A stretch of 64,000 nucleotides of DNA from NCBI RefSeq assembly GCF_029893345.1, contig NZ_JARXVE010000002.1:186001-250000 (forward strand), written 5' to 3'. Of this stretch, positions 47,366-56,313 are shown in pieces; within the stretch, counting starts at the first letter, position 1, and each line of letters begins with the position of its first letter. This DNA comes from Mycolicibacterium frederiksbergense (lineage in GTDB: Bacteria > Actinomycetota > Actinomycetes > Mycobacteriales > Mycobacteriaceae). The position numbers and the translations under genes were made by a program. The notes under the pieces were generated by a model, which had not been told where the DNA came from, ran no database searches, and was given only the letters and a program-made list of their open reading frames with translations.

Positions 47366-48970
47366 ATGGCCATGGCATACCAACCATCCACGGTGTTGGA
47401 ACGCATCGTCGAGCGGGCAAGGCAGCGACCTGAGGCGATCGCCCTGCGTCGCTGCGACGGCACCAGCGTGGTTCGCTACCGAGACCTCATGGCCGAAGTG
47501 CACAGATTGGCAACCGATCTCGCTTCTCGGTCCATCTCCCGTGGATCGCGGGTGTTCGTCATCTCGGACAACGGTCCCGAGACCTACCTGTCGGTGTTGG
47601 CCTGCGCGGCGGTGGGAGCTATCGCGGTGATGGTGGACGGCAACCTGCCCCCGGGGGCCGTCGACCGGTTCGGTGAGATCGCCAGCCCCGGTGCGATTCT
47701 GATCGCACCGGGCTGCCGGCTCCAAACTTCGGAGCTCTCGGAGTCGCTACGGTCGATACCCGTCTGCGCTGTCAGTGTCACCTCCGGCGCAACCGGCGGC
47801 GCTGGCGATCAGATCTCAGATCCGCTGTCCGGCATGCCGGAACTGGGTGCCGAAGATCCGCTGGCGATGATCTTCACCAGCGGTACGACCGGCGCGCCGA
47901 AGGCTGTGCTACTGCCCAATCGGACCTTCTATGCCGTCGCCGATATTCTGGCGCGCGAGCAGTTGACTTGGGTTGATTGGATTGTCGGCGAAACTACGTA
48001 CTCCCCGTTGCCCGCGACGCACATCGGGGGACTGTGGTGGATCCTCAATTGCCTGATGCAGGGCGGGTTGTGCATCACCGGCGGTGAGAACACCCCATCG
48101 ATCCTGGAGATTCTCACCGCGAATGATGTTGCGACAACGTCGCTGGTTCCCACATTGCTGAACCGCCTGGTGTCCGAGCTGCGGTCCACCGGCGCACCCG
48201 TTCCGTCGGCACTACGGATGATCGGGTATGGCGGGTCTCGCGCGATTGCCTCCGACGTCAGCTTTGTGGAGGCAGCGGGCGTTCGTACCGCCCAAGTGTA
48301 TGGACTCAGCGAAACAGGCTGTACCGCACTGTGTCTTCCCACCGATACCGGTTCGATCGGCAGAATCGAAGCGGGTGCGGTAGGACGGCCCTATCCCGGT
48401 GTGGAAGTTCATCTGGACAGCGACGGCAGCGGACCGCCCACCCGTGCCGGCGCCGATTCGGCTTCGTCAGGCACGCTGTGGATCAAGTCGCCGGCGAGCA
48501 TGCTGGGGTATTGGAACAATCCCGACCGGACCGCGGAAGTTCTGGTCGACGGATGGGTGAACACCGGTGACCTTCTCGACCGCCGCGACGACGGATTCTT
48601 TTACATCAGGGGAAGATCATCAGAGATGATCATCTCCGGCGGTGTGAACATCGCGCCCGACGAGGTCGATCGAATTGCCGAGAGTGTTGCCGGTGTCAGC
48701 GAGGCAGCCTGTTACGAGATCCCCGACGAGGAATTCGGCGCGCTGGTGGGTCTGGCCGTGGTCTCCTCCACGTCGCTGGATGAATCGGGAGTCCGGAAGC
48801 TCAAACACGCCATTGCGGTTCGTTTCCGGCAGGAGTCGGAGCCGATGGCCAGGCCCTCGACAATCGTGCTCGTGCAAGAGATTCCACGAACGCAGTCCGG
48901 CAAGATCATGCGAACGGCACTGGCCGCAGCGGCCGGAGCGAACACAGCCACGGTGACCGCCGGTGGCTGA
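47366..48970 (+). CDS. fadD10: Fatty acyl-AMP/ACP ligase FadD10-like
   Basis: 534-residue adenylate-forming enzyme that activates a medium/long fatty acid and loads it on the adjacent ACP. Motifs: MIFTSGTTGAPKAVLLP (about 167), QVYGLSETGCTALCL (about 309), GDLLDRRDDGFFYIRGRSSEMIISGG, and C-terminal Lys in RTQSGKIMRT. ATG at 47366 after CAGGAGCACG. Overlaps the ACP gene by 8 bp. Orthologue of Rv0099, ScoC in Streptomyces. Confidence 0.92.
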   Translation: MAMAYQPSTVLERIVERARQRPEAIALRRCDGTSVVRYRDLMAEVHRLATDLASRSISRGSRVFVISDNGPETYLSVLACAAVGAIAVMVDGNLPPGAVDRFGEIASPGAILIAPGCRLQTSELSESLRSIPVCAVSVTSGATGGAGDQISDPLSGMPELGAEDPLAMIFTSGTTGAPKAVLLPNRTFYAVADILAREQLTWVDWIVGETTYSPLPATHIGGLWWILNCLMQGGLCITGGENTPSILEILTANDVATTSLVPTLLNRLVSELRSTGAPVPSALRMIGYGGSRAIASDVSFVEAAGVRTAQVYGLSETGCTALCLPTDTGSIGRIEAGAVGRPYPGVEVHLDSDGSGPPTRAGADSASSGTLWIKSPASMLGYWNNPDRTAEVLVDGWVNTGDLLDRRDDGFFYIRGRSSEMIISGGVNIAPDEVDRIAESVAGVSEAACYEIPDEEFGALVGLAVVSSTSLDESGVRKLKHAIAVRFRQESEPMARPSTIVLVQEIPRTQSGKIMRTALAAAAGANTATVTAGG

Positions 48971-49199
48971 GACGCTGCGGAGCAGAATCCTGGCGGCGCT
49001 CTCGGAGGTGCTCTACGTCGACGAATCGGATCTCATCGACGGTGACACCACCGACCTCAGGGATCTCGGCCTGGACTCGGTTCGATTCGTGTTGTTGATG
49101 AAACACCTCGGCGTCGATCGGGAATCGGACGTCCCGCGGCGACTAGCCGACAACCTGTCGATTGCGGGCTGGGTCCAGGAGTTGGAAAAACCCCGATGA
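48963..49199 (+). CDS. Acyl carrier protein of the INLP pathway
   Basis: 78 residues. The phosphopantetheine Ser39 is in DLGLDSVRF. Carries the fatty acyl chain from FadD10 through desaturation/addition steps to the NRPS. Orthologue of Rv0100. GTG at 48963 lies inside the fadD10 3' end, and the stop overlaps the NRPS ATG (ATGA), indicating fixed stoichiometry by coupled translation. Confidence 0.92.
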   Translation: MAETLRSRILAALSEVLYVDESDLIDGDTTDLRDLGLDSVRFVLLMKHLGVDRESDVPRRLADNLSIAGWVQELEKPR

Positions 49200-52100
49200 T
49201 CCTGTCCGAAGACCCTCAGCTGCAACGCATACCGCTGAGCCGATCGCAGCAGAACATCTACAACGGCGTCCTGCAGGACGATGATCCCCAGCTGTATCTG
49301 ATCGGCAGAAGCTACCGGTTCCGGTCGATACAGTCCACGGAACTCCTCGCCGCGCTGCAGAAGGCGATCCTGGCCAACCCCGTGCAGTTGTGTGTTCTGG
49401 TGCCACCGTCGGGCGGCGGGTATCCGGATCTCATGCCCCGGCTGGACATTGCCGACATCGTGCGGGTCTGCGCGGATGACGAGAACACAGTGTGCGGTGA
49501 TGTCGAACTCACTCATATGTGGAGTTCGGGCATTCTCGCAACACCGTTGGTGCGCTACACCGTGTATGTCGACAGCAGCGGGCTGGTGCGCGGCCTCGAC
49601 GTCCATGCCCACCACATCGGGCTCGACGGCGGCGCGATCGGGGTCATCGAAGCCCACCTGGGACGCTTCCTCTCCGGTGCTGCCTCGGCCGATATCGCCG
49701 GTGTCGGTGCTGGTCTGTCCGACGTTGCTTCGGCACATCGCCGCGAGTCGAGCCGGATCGACGATTCGCACGAGCGGCTCACCGCTGTCGTGCAGCGCGA
49801 GCTCAGTGAGGGCGCCAGGGCCGGCGGGCATGGGCACACCGCCGACAAGGTTGCCGGCTCCGCGGCCAAGGGAATTCGTACCGAGTCCGTGGTGATCCGT
49901 GGAGCGGACTACGACGACATTCTTGCACTGGCCGACCGTGAGAGTGTCCCGCTCAACGTACTCGTCGCCGCGGCCGCAACGGCAGTGGACGCGAGTGTGC
50001 GACAAACCACGGACAGCCTTTTGGTGCACGCGGTGGACAACCGCTTTGGCGACCCTGAGCTCGATGTCGCGACATGCCTGGTCAACTCGATAGCGCAGCC
50101 GGTTCGGTTCGCGCCCTTCGCGTCGGTGGCAGATGTGGTGCGGTCGATGGACCGGGGCTATGTCAAAGCCGTTCGGCGCCGCTGGCTTCGCGAAGAGCAC
50201 TATCGCCGAATGTATCTGGCGCTCAATCGGACAACCTCCGTGCAGGCCTTGACGCTCAATTTTCTTCGTGCGCCCTGTGCGCCCGAACTGAGCCCGTCCC
50301 TGGTCGAACCACCGGTGACGACCCATATCGGCCCGATCGAAGGCATGACCGTGGCGGCCGTGCTCGATGAGCAACGGTGCGTGCTCACCCTCGGCATCTG
50401 GAACAGACCCGACCGGCCCGGGCAGGGTATTCCGGTGGGGGACCGGATCGCGACCGCCCTGAAATCCATGACAACGATGTGGGATCACCCCATCGCCATG
50501 ACCGTCGGCGAGTGGTTCGGGATCGCCGATGACGGGACACGGTGTGAGGTTGCGCCGACACCTGAACCCGACAATGCGGTGGCTCCCGCATGGTTTCTCG
50601 ACCGCGCGCAGTCCATCATCGAATGTCGTCAACGTCGTCTCCACGTCGATTCCTGGATCGCCTGGATGGTCCAGATCGGGGCGGGGCCAGGTGATGTCGT
50701 GGTGTTCACCGACGACCGCACCGACAAGACCGTCGACCTGCTGATCGCGTGCCACTTGGCCGGCTGCGGCTACACCGTCTGCGACAGCGCGGATCAAGTG
50801 ACCGCGCGGGCCGAACGGCTCAACGCACTCGGTGACGGCAGCTCGGCGCACATCGTCGATGTCGCGTCGGCGAATATCTTGCGAAGCCTTGACGAGGGAC
50901 ATCGGCGGCTGGTCGAGGCTCGGGTCGAACAGGTGGTAACGGACCCGCAGCTGGCCACCAGGACCGCCTACGTCATGCCCACCTCCGGATCCACCGGGGA
51001 ACCCAAACTCGTGCACGTCAGCCACGGGTCACTGGCGGCGTTGTGCGCCGGGGTGATTCGCGCCTACGGCTGGGGCCCGGACGACACCATCCTCCAATGC
51101 GCACCGCTGACATCGGATATCAGCGTCGAGGAAATCTTCGGTGCCGCTCTCGGCGGAGCGGCACTCATCCGGTCGACCGCGGTGAAAGCCGGTGATCTGC
51201 AGGCGCTTGCCCGAGATCTGATCAGCTCCGGGGCCACAGTCGTCGATTTACCCACCGCCGTATGGCATCTGTGGTGTGACGATGCCGACGCGATTACCGC
51301 GGTCCGCCGCTCCCAATTACGGCAGATCGTGATCGGCGGAGAACCCATCCGGTCCAGCGCCGTCGACAAATGGATGAATACCGGTGCCGCGGAGAATATC
51401 TCGTTGATATCGAGCTACGGGCCGACCGAGACCACGGTCGTGGTCACCTACCTGCCGATCATTCGTGACGGGCATGCGGTCGAGCACGGCGCGCGCCTGC
51501 GGTTGGGGCGACCGATTGTGGCGAATTCGGTGGTCATCGCGTTCGGCGAAGTCGTGGTTGTGGGGGAGATGGTGGCCGGTGGCTATCTCGGTCTGGACCA
51601 TCCCGGTTTCGGGTTGGTGACCACGGCCAACGGTGCGCGGCAGCGTGCCTACGCCACTGCCGACCGGGTAACGGTCGACCACGACGGGTATCCGGTGTTC
51701 GCGGGCCGCAAAGATGCGCTCGTCAAGATCGCGGGTAAGCGTGTCGACACCGCGGAGATCACCCGACGCATCGTGGAGGACCCCGCGGTGGTCGACGTGG
51801 CAGTCGAACCCCACAACGGTGGTCTCTGGGTATGGTTCGAGACCCAGCGCACCCGTTCCGGTGGCCAAGACACCGCCGCGGCCGCGCGGATCAGGAGCAT
51901 CCTGGCGGGTTCGCGGGTGCCGTCGTTCTTCGTTTCCGGCGTCGCGCGGATACCCAGGAAGCCCAATGGGAAGACCGACACCGCGAGCCTGCGGGCAACG
52001 GCTGCGACCGGAGCAACCGGGCACGGCGACGTGGAAGCCGAAGAGCGAGCGGTCGGTCTTGCCGCAATGTGGAGCCGGCACCTCGAAAGGCCGATCACGC

Positions 52101-53371
52101 CCGATTCGTCGCTGTTGCGCGAGGGCGTCGGTTCGTTGGACCTCGTCCGCATCCTGCCCGACACCCGGCGGTATCTCGGTCGGCAAGTGTCGATTCTGGA
52201 CCTGATCAGTGCCGATACCGCGGCAAACCTGGTGGGTGACATGTCGGTCGACAACTGGATGGACGCCGAAACCGCAGCCGAGATCGAGCGTGACTTCGCC
52301 GCACTGTCGACGCGCCGTGCGGTATCGAGGCCACAGCATTCATCTACGCGCGGGTCAGAGTCGATCCTCGTGCTGGGTGCGTCCGGAGTTCTGGGAACCG
52401 GTTTCGCCGAAGCGATCCTGGAATTCAGCCGGTCGGGGTCCGCTCGCCCCGACGCGGTTTTCGCCATGCGGACCAACTCGTCTGAGCGCCGAGTCTGGAA
52501 CGAGCTTCGCAGCGAGCCGGGCGTGCGGATCAAATCGCTCGCCCCCGAGTTCGGTCCGGCCGAGTTGGAGGCGCTGATCCGCGAGACCGGGGCCGGAACC
52601 CTGGTCAACTGCATCGGCAATACCAACGTGGTCGTCCCGTATCGGGAACTCCGTTCGGCCAATGTGGAATTGGTGACGACCATGGCCGAGGCGAGCGCGG
52701 CTGCCGGTACCCGGCTGGTGCACCTGTCGACGTATGTCGTCGACGCGGACGTCGCCGCGCCGCGGGTGATCGACCCGCGTCAGGCGCCGTACCCCTACGC
52801 CGCGTCCAAAGCGCTCGCGGAACTGGCCGTGGCCGGGTCGAGTCGAGACCTCGACTTCACGATCGTGCGCCTGCCCCGGGTATTGGGCACCCCCGATCAG
52901 CTGAGTGGGTCCGCCGACATCCTGGTGGCGATCGCCGACGCCTGTCATGCGCTACAGGCTTATCCATCAGTGGAGTTGACCGAAGAAGTGACCACCGGTT
53001 GTGCCGCCGCGACCAGCATTCTTCACCGGTTGCCGGAGTTCGGCGGCCCGGCGGAACTGGGACGTGGGATAGATGTGCTGCGTGGTCGGGCAGTGGCCTA
53101 CCGAGAGTTACTCGGAGGCATAGCCCGAGACGAAGTCGACGTACCCGAGTGGAAGCATCGCCTGGATGAAAGTGCTTGGGCGAAGACCAATCCGCGGCGT
53201 TGGTCGGTGATCGACGCGTGGATCGGCTTGGGCGTTCGGCTGGATGGACGCACGTATGCGCAATACCTGGCCGAGTATCCGGCGGTCCCACTTGGTATCG
53301 AAACCATCGGCGAGCTGGTTGCGAAACCTCCGTCGTTGGAGGCTCTGCTCGCCAACGGATATTCGCAGTGA
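49196..53371 (+). CDS. nrp: Single-module NRPS (C-A-T-R) for isonitrile lipopeptide
   Basis: 1391 residues. Condensation domain with HHIGLDG near 139; adenylation domain with PTSGSTGEPK near 593, SSYGPTETT near 740 and Lys925 in KPNGK; carrier domain with Ser980 in REGVGSLDLV; C-terminal thioester reductase with GASGVLGTGF near 1059 and Tyr1201-X3-Lys in YAASK. It should acylate an amino acid with isonitrile fatty acid and release it as aldehyde/alcohol. M. tuberculosis Nrp (Rv0101, about 2500 residues) has two modules; this one has the one-module layout known from Streptomyces ScoA. My hand-derived specificity code D-I-E-D-V-G-S-V-V-K suggests a basic amino acid such as lysine. ATG overlaps the ACP stop. 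Confidence 0.93.
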   Translation: MILSEDPQLQRIPLSRSQQNIYNGVLQDDDPQLYLIGRSYRFRSIQSTELLAALQKAILANPVQLCVLVPPSGGGYPDLMPRLDIADIVRVCADDENTVCGDVELTHMWSSGILATPLVRYTVYVDSSGLVRGLDVHAHHIGLDGGAIGVIEAHLGRFLSGAASADIAGVGAGLSDVASAHRRESSRIDDSHERLTAVVQRELSEGARAGGHGHTADKVAGSAAKGIRTESVVIRGADYDDILALADRESVPLNVLVAAAATAVDASVRQTTDSLLVHAVDNRFGDPELDVATCLVNSIAQPVRFAPFASVADVVRSMDRGYVKAVRRRWLREEHYRRMYLALNRTTSVQALTLNFLRAPCAPELSPSLVEPPVTTHIGPIEGMTVAAVLDEQRCVLTLGIWNRPDRPGQGIPVGDRIATALKSMTTMWDHPIAMTVGEWFGIADDGTRCEVAPTPEPDNAVAPAWFLDRAQSIIECRQRRLHVDSWIAWMVQIGAGPGDVVVFTDDRTDKTVDLLIACHLAGCGYTVCDSADQVTARAERLNALGDGSSAHIVDVASANILRSLDEGHRRLVEARVEQVVTDPQLATRTAYVMPTSGSTGEPKLVHVSHGSLAALCAGVIRAYGWGPDDTILQCAPLTSDISVEEIFGAALGGAALIRSTAVKAGDLQALARDLISSGATVVDLPTAVWHLWCDDADAITAVRRSQLRQIVIGGEPIRSSAVDKWMNTGAAENISLISSYGPTETTVVVTYLPIIRDGHAVEHGARLRLGRPIVANSVVIAFGEVVVVGEMVAGGYLGLDHPGFGLVTTANGARQRAYATADRVTVDHDGYPVFAGRKDALVKIAGKRVDTAEITRRIVEDPAVVDVAVEPHNGGLWVWFETQRTRSGGQDTAAAARIRSILAGSRVPSFFVSGVARIPRKPNGKTDTASLRATAATGATGHGDVEAEERAVGLAAMWSRHLERPITPDSSLLREGVGSLDLVRILPDTRRYLGRQVSILDLISADTAANLVGDMSVDNWMDAETAAEIERDFAALSTRRAVSRPQHSSTRGSESILVLGASGVLGTGFAEAILEFSRSGSARPDAVFAMRTNSSERRVWNELRSEPGVRIKSLAPEFGPAELEALIRETGAGTLVNCIGNTNVVVPYRELRSANVELVTTMAEASAAAGTRLVHLSTYVVDADVAAPRVIDPRQAPYPYAASKALAELAVAGSSRDLDFTIVRLPRVLGTPDQLSGSADILVAIADACHALQAYPSVELTEEVTTGCAAATSILHRLPEFGGPAELGRGIDVLRGRAVAYRELLGGIARDEVDVPEWKHRLDESAWAKTNPRRWSVIDAWIGLGVRLDGRTYAQYLAEYPAVPLGIETIGELVAKPPSLEALLANGYSQ

Positions 53372-53401
53372 TCGAAAACTGCCGGCCAACATCGGCTCTG
53401 G

Positions 53402-53430
53402 TGGAACTCAACGCGGTTGGTCAACGACCA
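53402..53430 (+). promoter_or_regulatory. SigC-type promoter of the HMA protein gene
   Basis: TGGAACTC (53402-53409), 15-bp spacer, CGACCA (53425-53430), 30 bp before the HMA start. The -35 deviates at its first and last base; spacing is unchanged. Confidence 0.7.
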
Positions 53431-53459
53431 ATCAACCAAACGCCTTAACACAGTGAGGA

Positions 53460-53825
53460 ATGGCATTGACAGACATAGCCACACGCCGGATCGAACTCGA
53501 CGTGACCGGAATGTCCTGCGGAGCGTGCTCGCGACGGCTTGAGAACAAGCTGAACAAGATAGGCGGCGTACGCGCTTCGGTCGCCATCGCCACCAAGGTC
53601 GCGACCATCGACGCCCGCCAGGACATCAGTGTTGCCAACCTCTGCGACGCCGTTGCGCAGGCCGGCTACCGCGCCCAGGAGCGCACCGCCGCCACCATCG
53701 ACCAGGATGCCGCCGGCTCGGAGGCCGGTGAGCAGCCGCAGAAACAGTCCTCCGCGGTGGCGAGTTTCATCCGCTGGATGACCCTTGGGCATTTGGGCGG
53801 CGGGGCCGTCCGCGGGCGAACGTAA
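53460..53825 (+). CDS. Stand-alone heavy-metal-associated (HMA) protein
   Basis: 121 residues. N-terminal HMA domain with metal-binding GMSCGAC (Cys20 and Cys23 or nearby), then an Ala/Gln-rich linker and a short tail SFIRWMTLGHLGGG. The first 75 residues closely match the N-terminus of the CtpB ATPase encoded 2.9 kb downstream ([23 protein letters not shown]), so it looks like a duplicated CtpB metal-binding domain released as a chaperone, or the start of a decayed ATPase. The ATG at 53460 is too close to GAGGA; TTG at 53466 has better spacing. Confidence 0.8.
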   Translation: MALTDIATRRIELDVTGMSCGACSRRLENKLNKIGGVRASVAIATKVATIDARQDISVANLCDAVAQAGYRAQERTAATIDQDAAGSEAGEQPQKQSSAVASFIRWMTLGHLGGGAVRGRT

Positions 53826-54210
53826 CCGACCTGCCAAACCCGACTGCGCGTCTGTCGGAAACTGCCGGCATGGTCCGAACGACCACTGAGATGGGGAACA
53901 ACTAAACCTCGGTCCACCGATCAATTGTTGATGCGCTCATGAATCTGATTGTGCGGCTGGATTGCTGCTGTCGGTGTTGATGCGACGTGGATGATGCCGC
54001 CAACCGGGTGAGCGAGCAGTAGATTGAAAAAGGCAGCCGGGGCGCGGGTTAGACGTAGTGGGGCGACGGGCACACCGTCACCGTAGGAGGCGAGACCCGC
54101 CACGACCACCCGTGGGCGGCTGAATTGGGGCGCAGTTGCCACACAGTCGCAGTAATCCGGCTAATCTGTCTGCTTGTGTTGCCGGACTCGCTTTTTGCGG
54201 AGGGGACGCG
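53826..54210. other. Intergenic region, 385 bp
   Basis: Between the HMA gene and the GGDEF gene. A GGGGAACAAC element at about 53893 resembles the SigC -35 but has no CGAC element at the right distance. No gene or strong hairpin supported. Confidence 0.4.
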
Positions 54211-55365
54211 GTGATCGGCGCATCGACTCGATCGTCCGGCATGCGGAATTACAGATTCGCGACCGCTGCGCTGCGCGAGGGTCGTTTCATGCGGTTGTTT
54301 GCCCGGATCGCTGCCGTGGGCTGTTTCTCCCTCGCCGTTCTGGTCGTCATGGTTCAGTTCCATCCGGCCGGGCCAAGTGGTGTGGTTGCGCGCGGCGCAC
54401 AGGCCGCCGTGCTGCTGTCGGCCGTTGCGGTGGGGGCTCGCTGGCGGTGGTGGCCGTGGCCGTCCTACCGGCAAGCGGTGATCTTTGCTGTGTGGCTGGA
54501 CGTGTCGATTGCTGTGCTCGCGGTCGCCATGTCGACACCCGTTGCCAGACTCTGCGTCGTGATGTTTATGGGGTTGAACGGGGTGTTCGTCGCGTTCCTG
54601 TTGGGCTGGCGGATACAGGTGATGCACCTCGTGTTCTGCTGCGCGGTCATCGCGGTGATTGTCACGGATGCGGCGTTCGGTGCGCGCGCGGACCTCTCGA
54701 CGGTGTTCCTCGTGCTCGCCCCCACCCTCACCTGGGTGCTGGTGGTATCGCTGTGCGGCTCGATGCTGGTCGAGTACGGGCGCAAGGCGGCCCGCAAGAC
54801 GGCCCGGTCAGCGCACTACGACCCGCTGACCGGTCTGCGCAACCGCCGCGGCATGTACGCCGCGATCAACAACACCCTGCACCGGGCCGCGGCCCCGATC
54901 ACCGTCGTGGCGGCGGTGTGCGATATCGACAGGTTCAAACAACTCAACGACCGCAACGGGCACGCGGCCGGTGACGCCGCGCTGGTTGCGATGGCCGACC
55001 AGCTGAGCTCGCTGGCGTCTCGCGCCGAACTCACCGCCCGTATCGGCGGCGATGAGCTGGTGCTGGTTACCTTCGCGGCCGTCGACGACGCTGACGGGGT
55101 GGTCGGGGAGCTGTTCACCCGGCTTGGGTCGCTGACCCGCGCGCGCACCCCCGTCTTGCCCCCGACGGTCAGCGTCGGTATCGCGGCACACAGCACGGCC
55201 GACCCGCATTTCAGCGTCGACGATGTGCTGCGGCATGCCGATGCCGCCATGTATGACGCCAAACGCAGCGGGGGCGGGGCGTGTGTCGTCTACCGGCCCG
55301 GACTCACGCAGCCCGCCAGGCACGCAGCGACAGTCCACCGTTTCCGCTCCGCTGGTCGAGATTGA
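54211..55365 (+). CDS. Membrane GGDEF-domain protein
   Basis: 384 residues: about six membrane segments (40-195), then a GGDEF domain (about 205-360) with YDPLTGLRNRRGMY, CDIDRFKQLND, and the signature written GGDEL instead of GGDEF. Diguanylate cyclases make c-di-GMP from two GTP; the last-residue change is tolerated in some active enzymes, so activity is plausible but unproven. GTG at 54211 with GGAGGGG at 54199-54205; upstream readings lack such a site. Its link to the metal cluster is positional only. Confidence 0.82.
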   Translation: MIGASTRSSGMRNYRFATAALREGRFMRLFARIAAVGCFSLAVLVVMVQFHPAGPSGVVARGAQAAVLLSAVAVGARWRWWPWPSYRQAVIFAVWLDVSIAVLAVAMSTPVARLCVVMFMGLNGVFVAFLLGWRIQVMHLVFCCAVIAVIVTDAAFGARADLSTVFLVLAPTLTWVLVVSLCGSMLVEYGRKAARKTARSAHYDPLTGLRNRRGMYAAINNTLHRAAAPITVVAAVCDIDRFKQLNDRNGHAAGDAALVAMADQLSSLASRAELTARIGGDELVLVTFAAVDDADGVVGELFTRLGSLTRARTPVLPPTVSVGIAAHSTADPHFSVDDVLRHADAAMYDAKRSGGGACVVYRPGLTQPARHAATVHRFRSAGRD

Positions 55366-55440
55366 CCACCACAACCTGACACGCCTCGCTATGACGGGCG
55401 TGGGCGACCGCATAGCGCCGGAGGGGACTAACCCCACCAG

Positions 55441-55479
55441 GTGGGTCAGCTCCCGTGACCCACAGAAGGTCAATTTTTT
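55441..55479 (+). terminator. Hairpin plus T tract after the GGDEF gene
   Basis: GTGGGTCA (55441-55448) pairs with TGACCCAC (55456-55463) around a 7-nt loop, followed 10 nt later by TTTTTT (55474-55479). The gap to the T run is longer than usual, so termination may be weak. Confidence 0.5.
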
Positions 55480-55650
55480 GGAGACCGTTGACAAGGTGTT
55501 CCGGGCCGAGTCGAGATGGCCCGGAAACTGGCGGCTCCGTAACCGACTTCACTGAAGACATCGTGAGCGGCGCATATGACGCACTGACGTGTCGCTGCCG
55601 CAGTAGCTGACGGGTCGGCCCGGCCTGCGGGCAGCCGTATGCGGCCGCGT

Positions 55651-56217
55651 CTACCCGGTCAGATCGTCCCGCTCGGCCGCCGCGATCAGATCTTCGCGGG
55701 CCCGTGCCACCCGTGAACGGATAGTGCCGACCGGGCAGCCACACACCTCGGCAGCTTCCGCATAGGACAAGCCGAGGACCTGCGTCAGCAGCAGAGCGTG
55801 CCGACGGTCCGGGTCGAGTCCGTCCAACAGCAGGCGGATCTCCACCATCTTCTCGAACCCACCCACCGGGCGGTAGCTGTCCAGCACCTGCTCGACGTCC
55901 ACTCCGTGCTGGGTACGCGGCCGGCTCTGCTTGTGCCGAATCTGGTCGACCACGACGCGCCGAGCTATCGACAGCAGCCAGGTGCGGGCAGAGGATCGGC
56001 CACCGAACCGGGGGAGCGCGGATATGGCGCGGATGAAGGTCTCTTGCGTCAGGTCGTCAGCCGACCCGGAGTCGCCCAAGTAGGCGACGGTTCGCCAGAC
56101 GTCGCTCTGGGTGGACCGGATGAATTGCTCGAGCGCCGCCGAATCGCCGCGGCCGGCGGCCAGTGCCAGCCGCGTAACCTGGTCCTCGCCGCGTTCGGTA
56201 GTCACGGACATCGACAT
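55651..56217 (-). CDS. sigC: ECF sigma factor SigC
   Basis: 188 residues, closely similar to M. tuberculosis SigC (Rv2069). Region 2: [33 protein letters not shown], and [22 protein letters not shown]; region 4: [20 protein letters not shown] and [15 protein letters not shown]. As in SigC, no fused anti-sigma is present. In M. tuberculosis SigC is encoded far from its reported copper-linked target cluster; here it is divergent from ctpB, inside the cluster. ATG at 56217. No SigC-type promoter precedes it, so simple autoregulation is not evident. Confidence 0.92.
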   Translation of the reverse strand: MSMSVTTERGEDQVTRLALAAGRGDSAALEQFIRSTQSDVWRTVAYLGDSGSADDLTQETFIRAISALPRFGGRSSARTWLLSIARRVVVDQIRHKQSRPRTQHGVDVEQVLDSYRPVGGFEKMVEIRLLLDGLDPDRRHALLLTQVLGLSYAEAAEVCGCPVGTIRSRVARAREDLIAAAERDDLTG

Positions 56218-56232
56218 TATTCGATGCGGCCC

Positions 56233-56261
56233 GGGAACTTCGCATCGGGCCCGAGCGACTA
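56233..56261 (+). promoter_or_regulatory. SigC-type promoter of ctpB
   Basis: GGGAACTT (56233-56240), 15-bp spacer, CGACTA (56256-56261), within the sigC-ctpB divergent region and 53 bp before the preferred ctpB start. Confidence 0.8.
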
Positions 56262-56313
56262 TCTAGATGGCGGCGATGCCTCCGACGTGGTGAATGAGCA
56301 TTTGGGAGTGGTG

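Noticed and set aside
49013..51025. 670-codon minus-strand frame opposite the NRPS
   Set aside because: Antisense of condensation and adenylation domains with no recognisable protein features.
52121..52380. Frameshift or deletion scar where a second NRPS module was lost
   Set aside because: The frame runs cleanly from the carrier domain into the reductase through a normal linker, so no scar is visible.
53894..53922. Seventh SigC-type promoter before the GGDEF gene
   Set aside because: GGGAACAA is present but the sequence 15 bp further is CCGATC, not CGAC, and it is about 290 bp from the start codon.
55798..56313. Extended N-terminus of CtpB
   Set aside because: The frame stays open upstream only because it is antisense to sigC; the promoter at 56233 and the HMA domain at 56350 set the real start near 56314.
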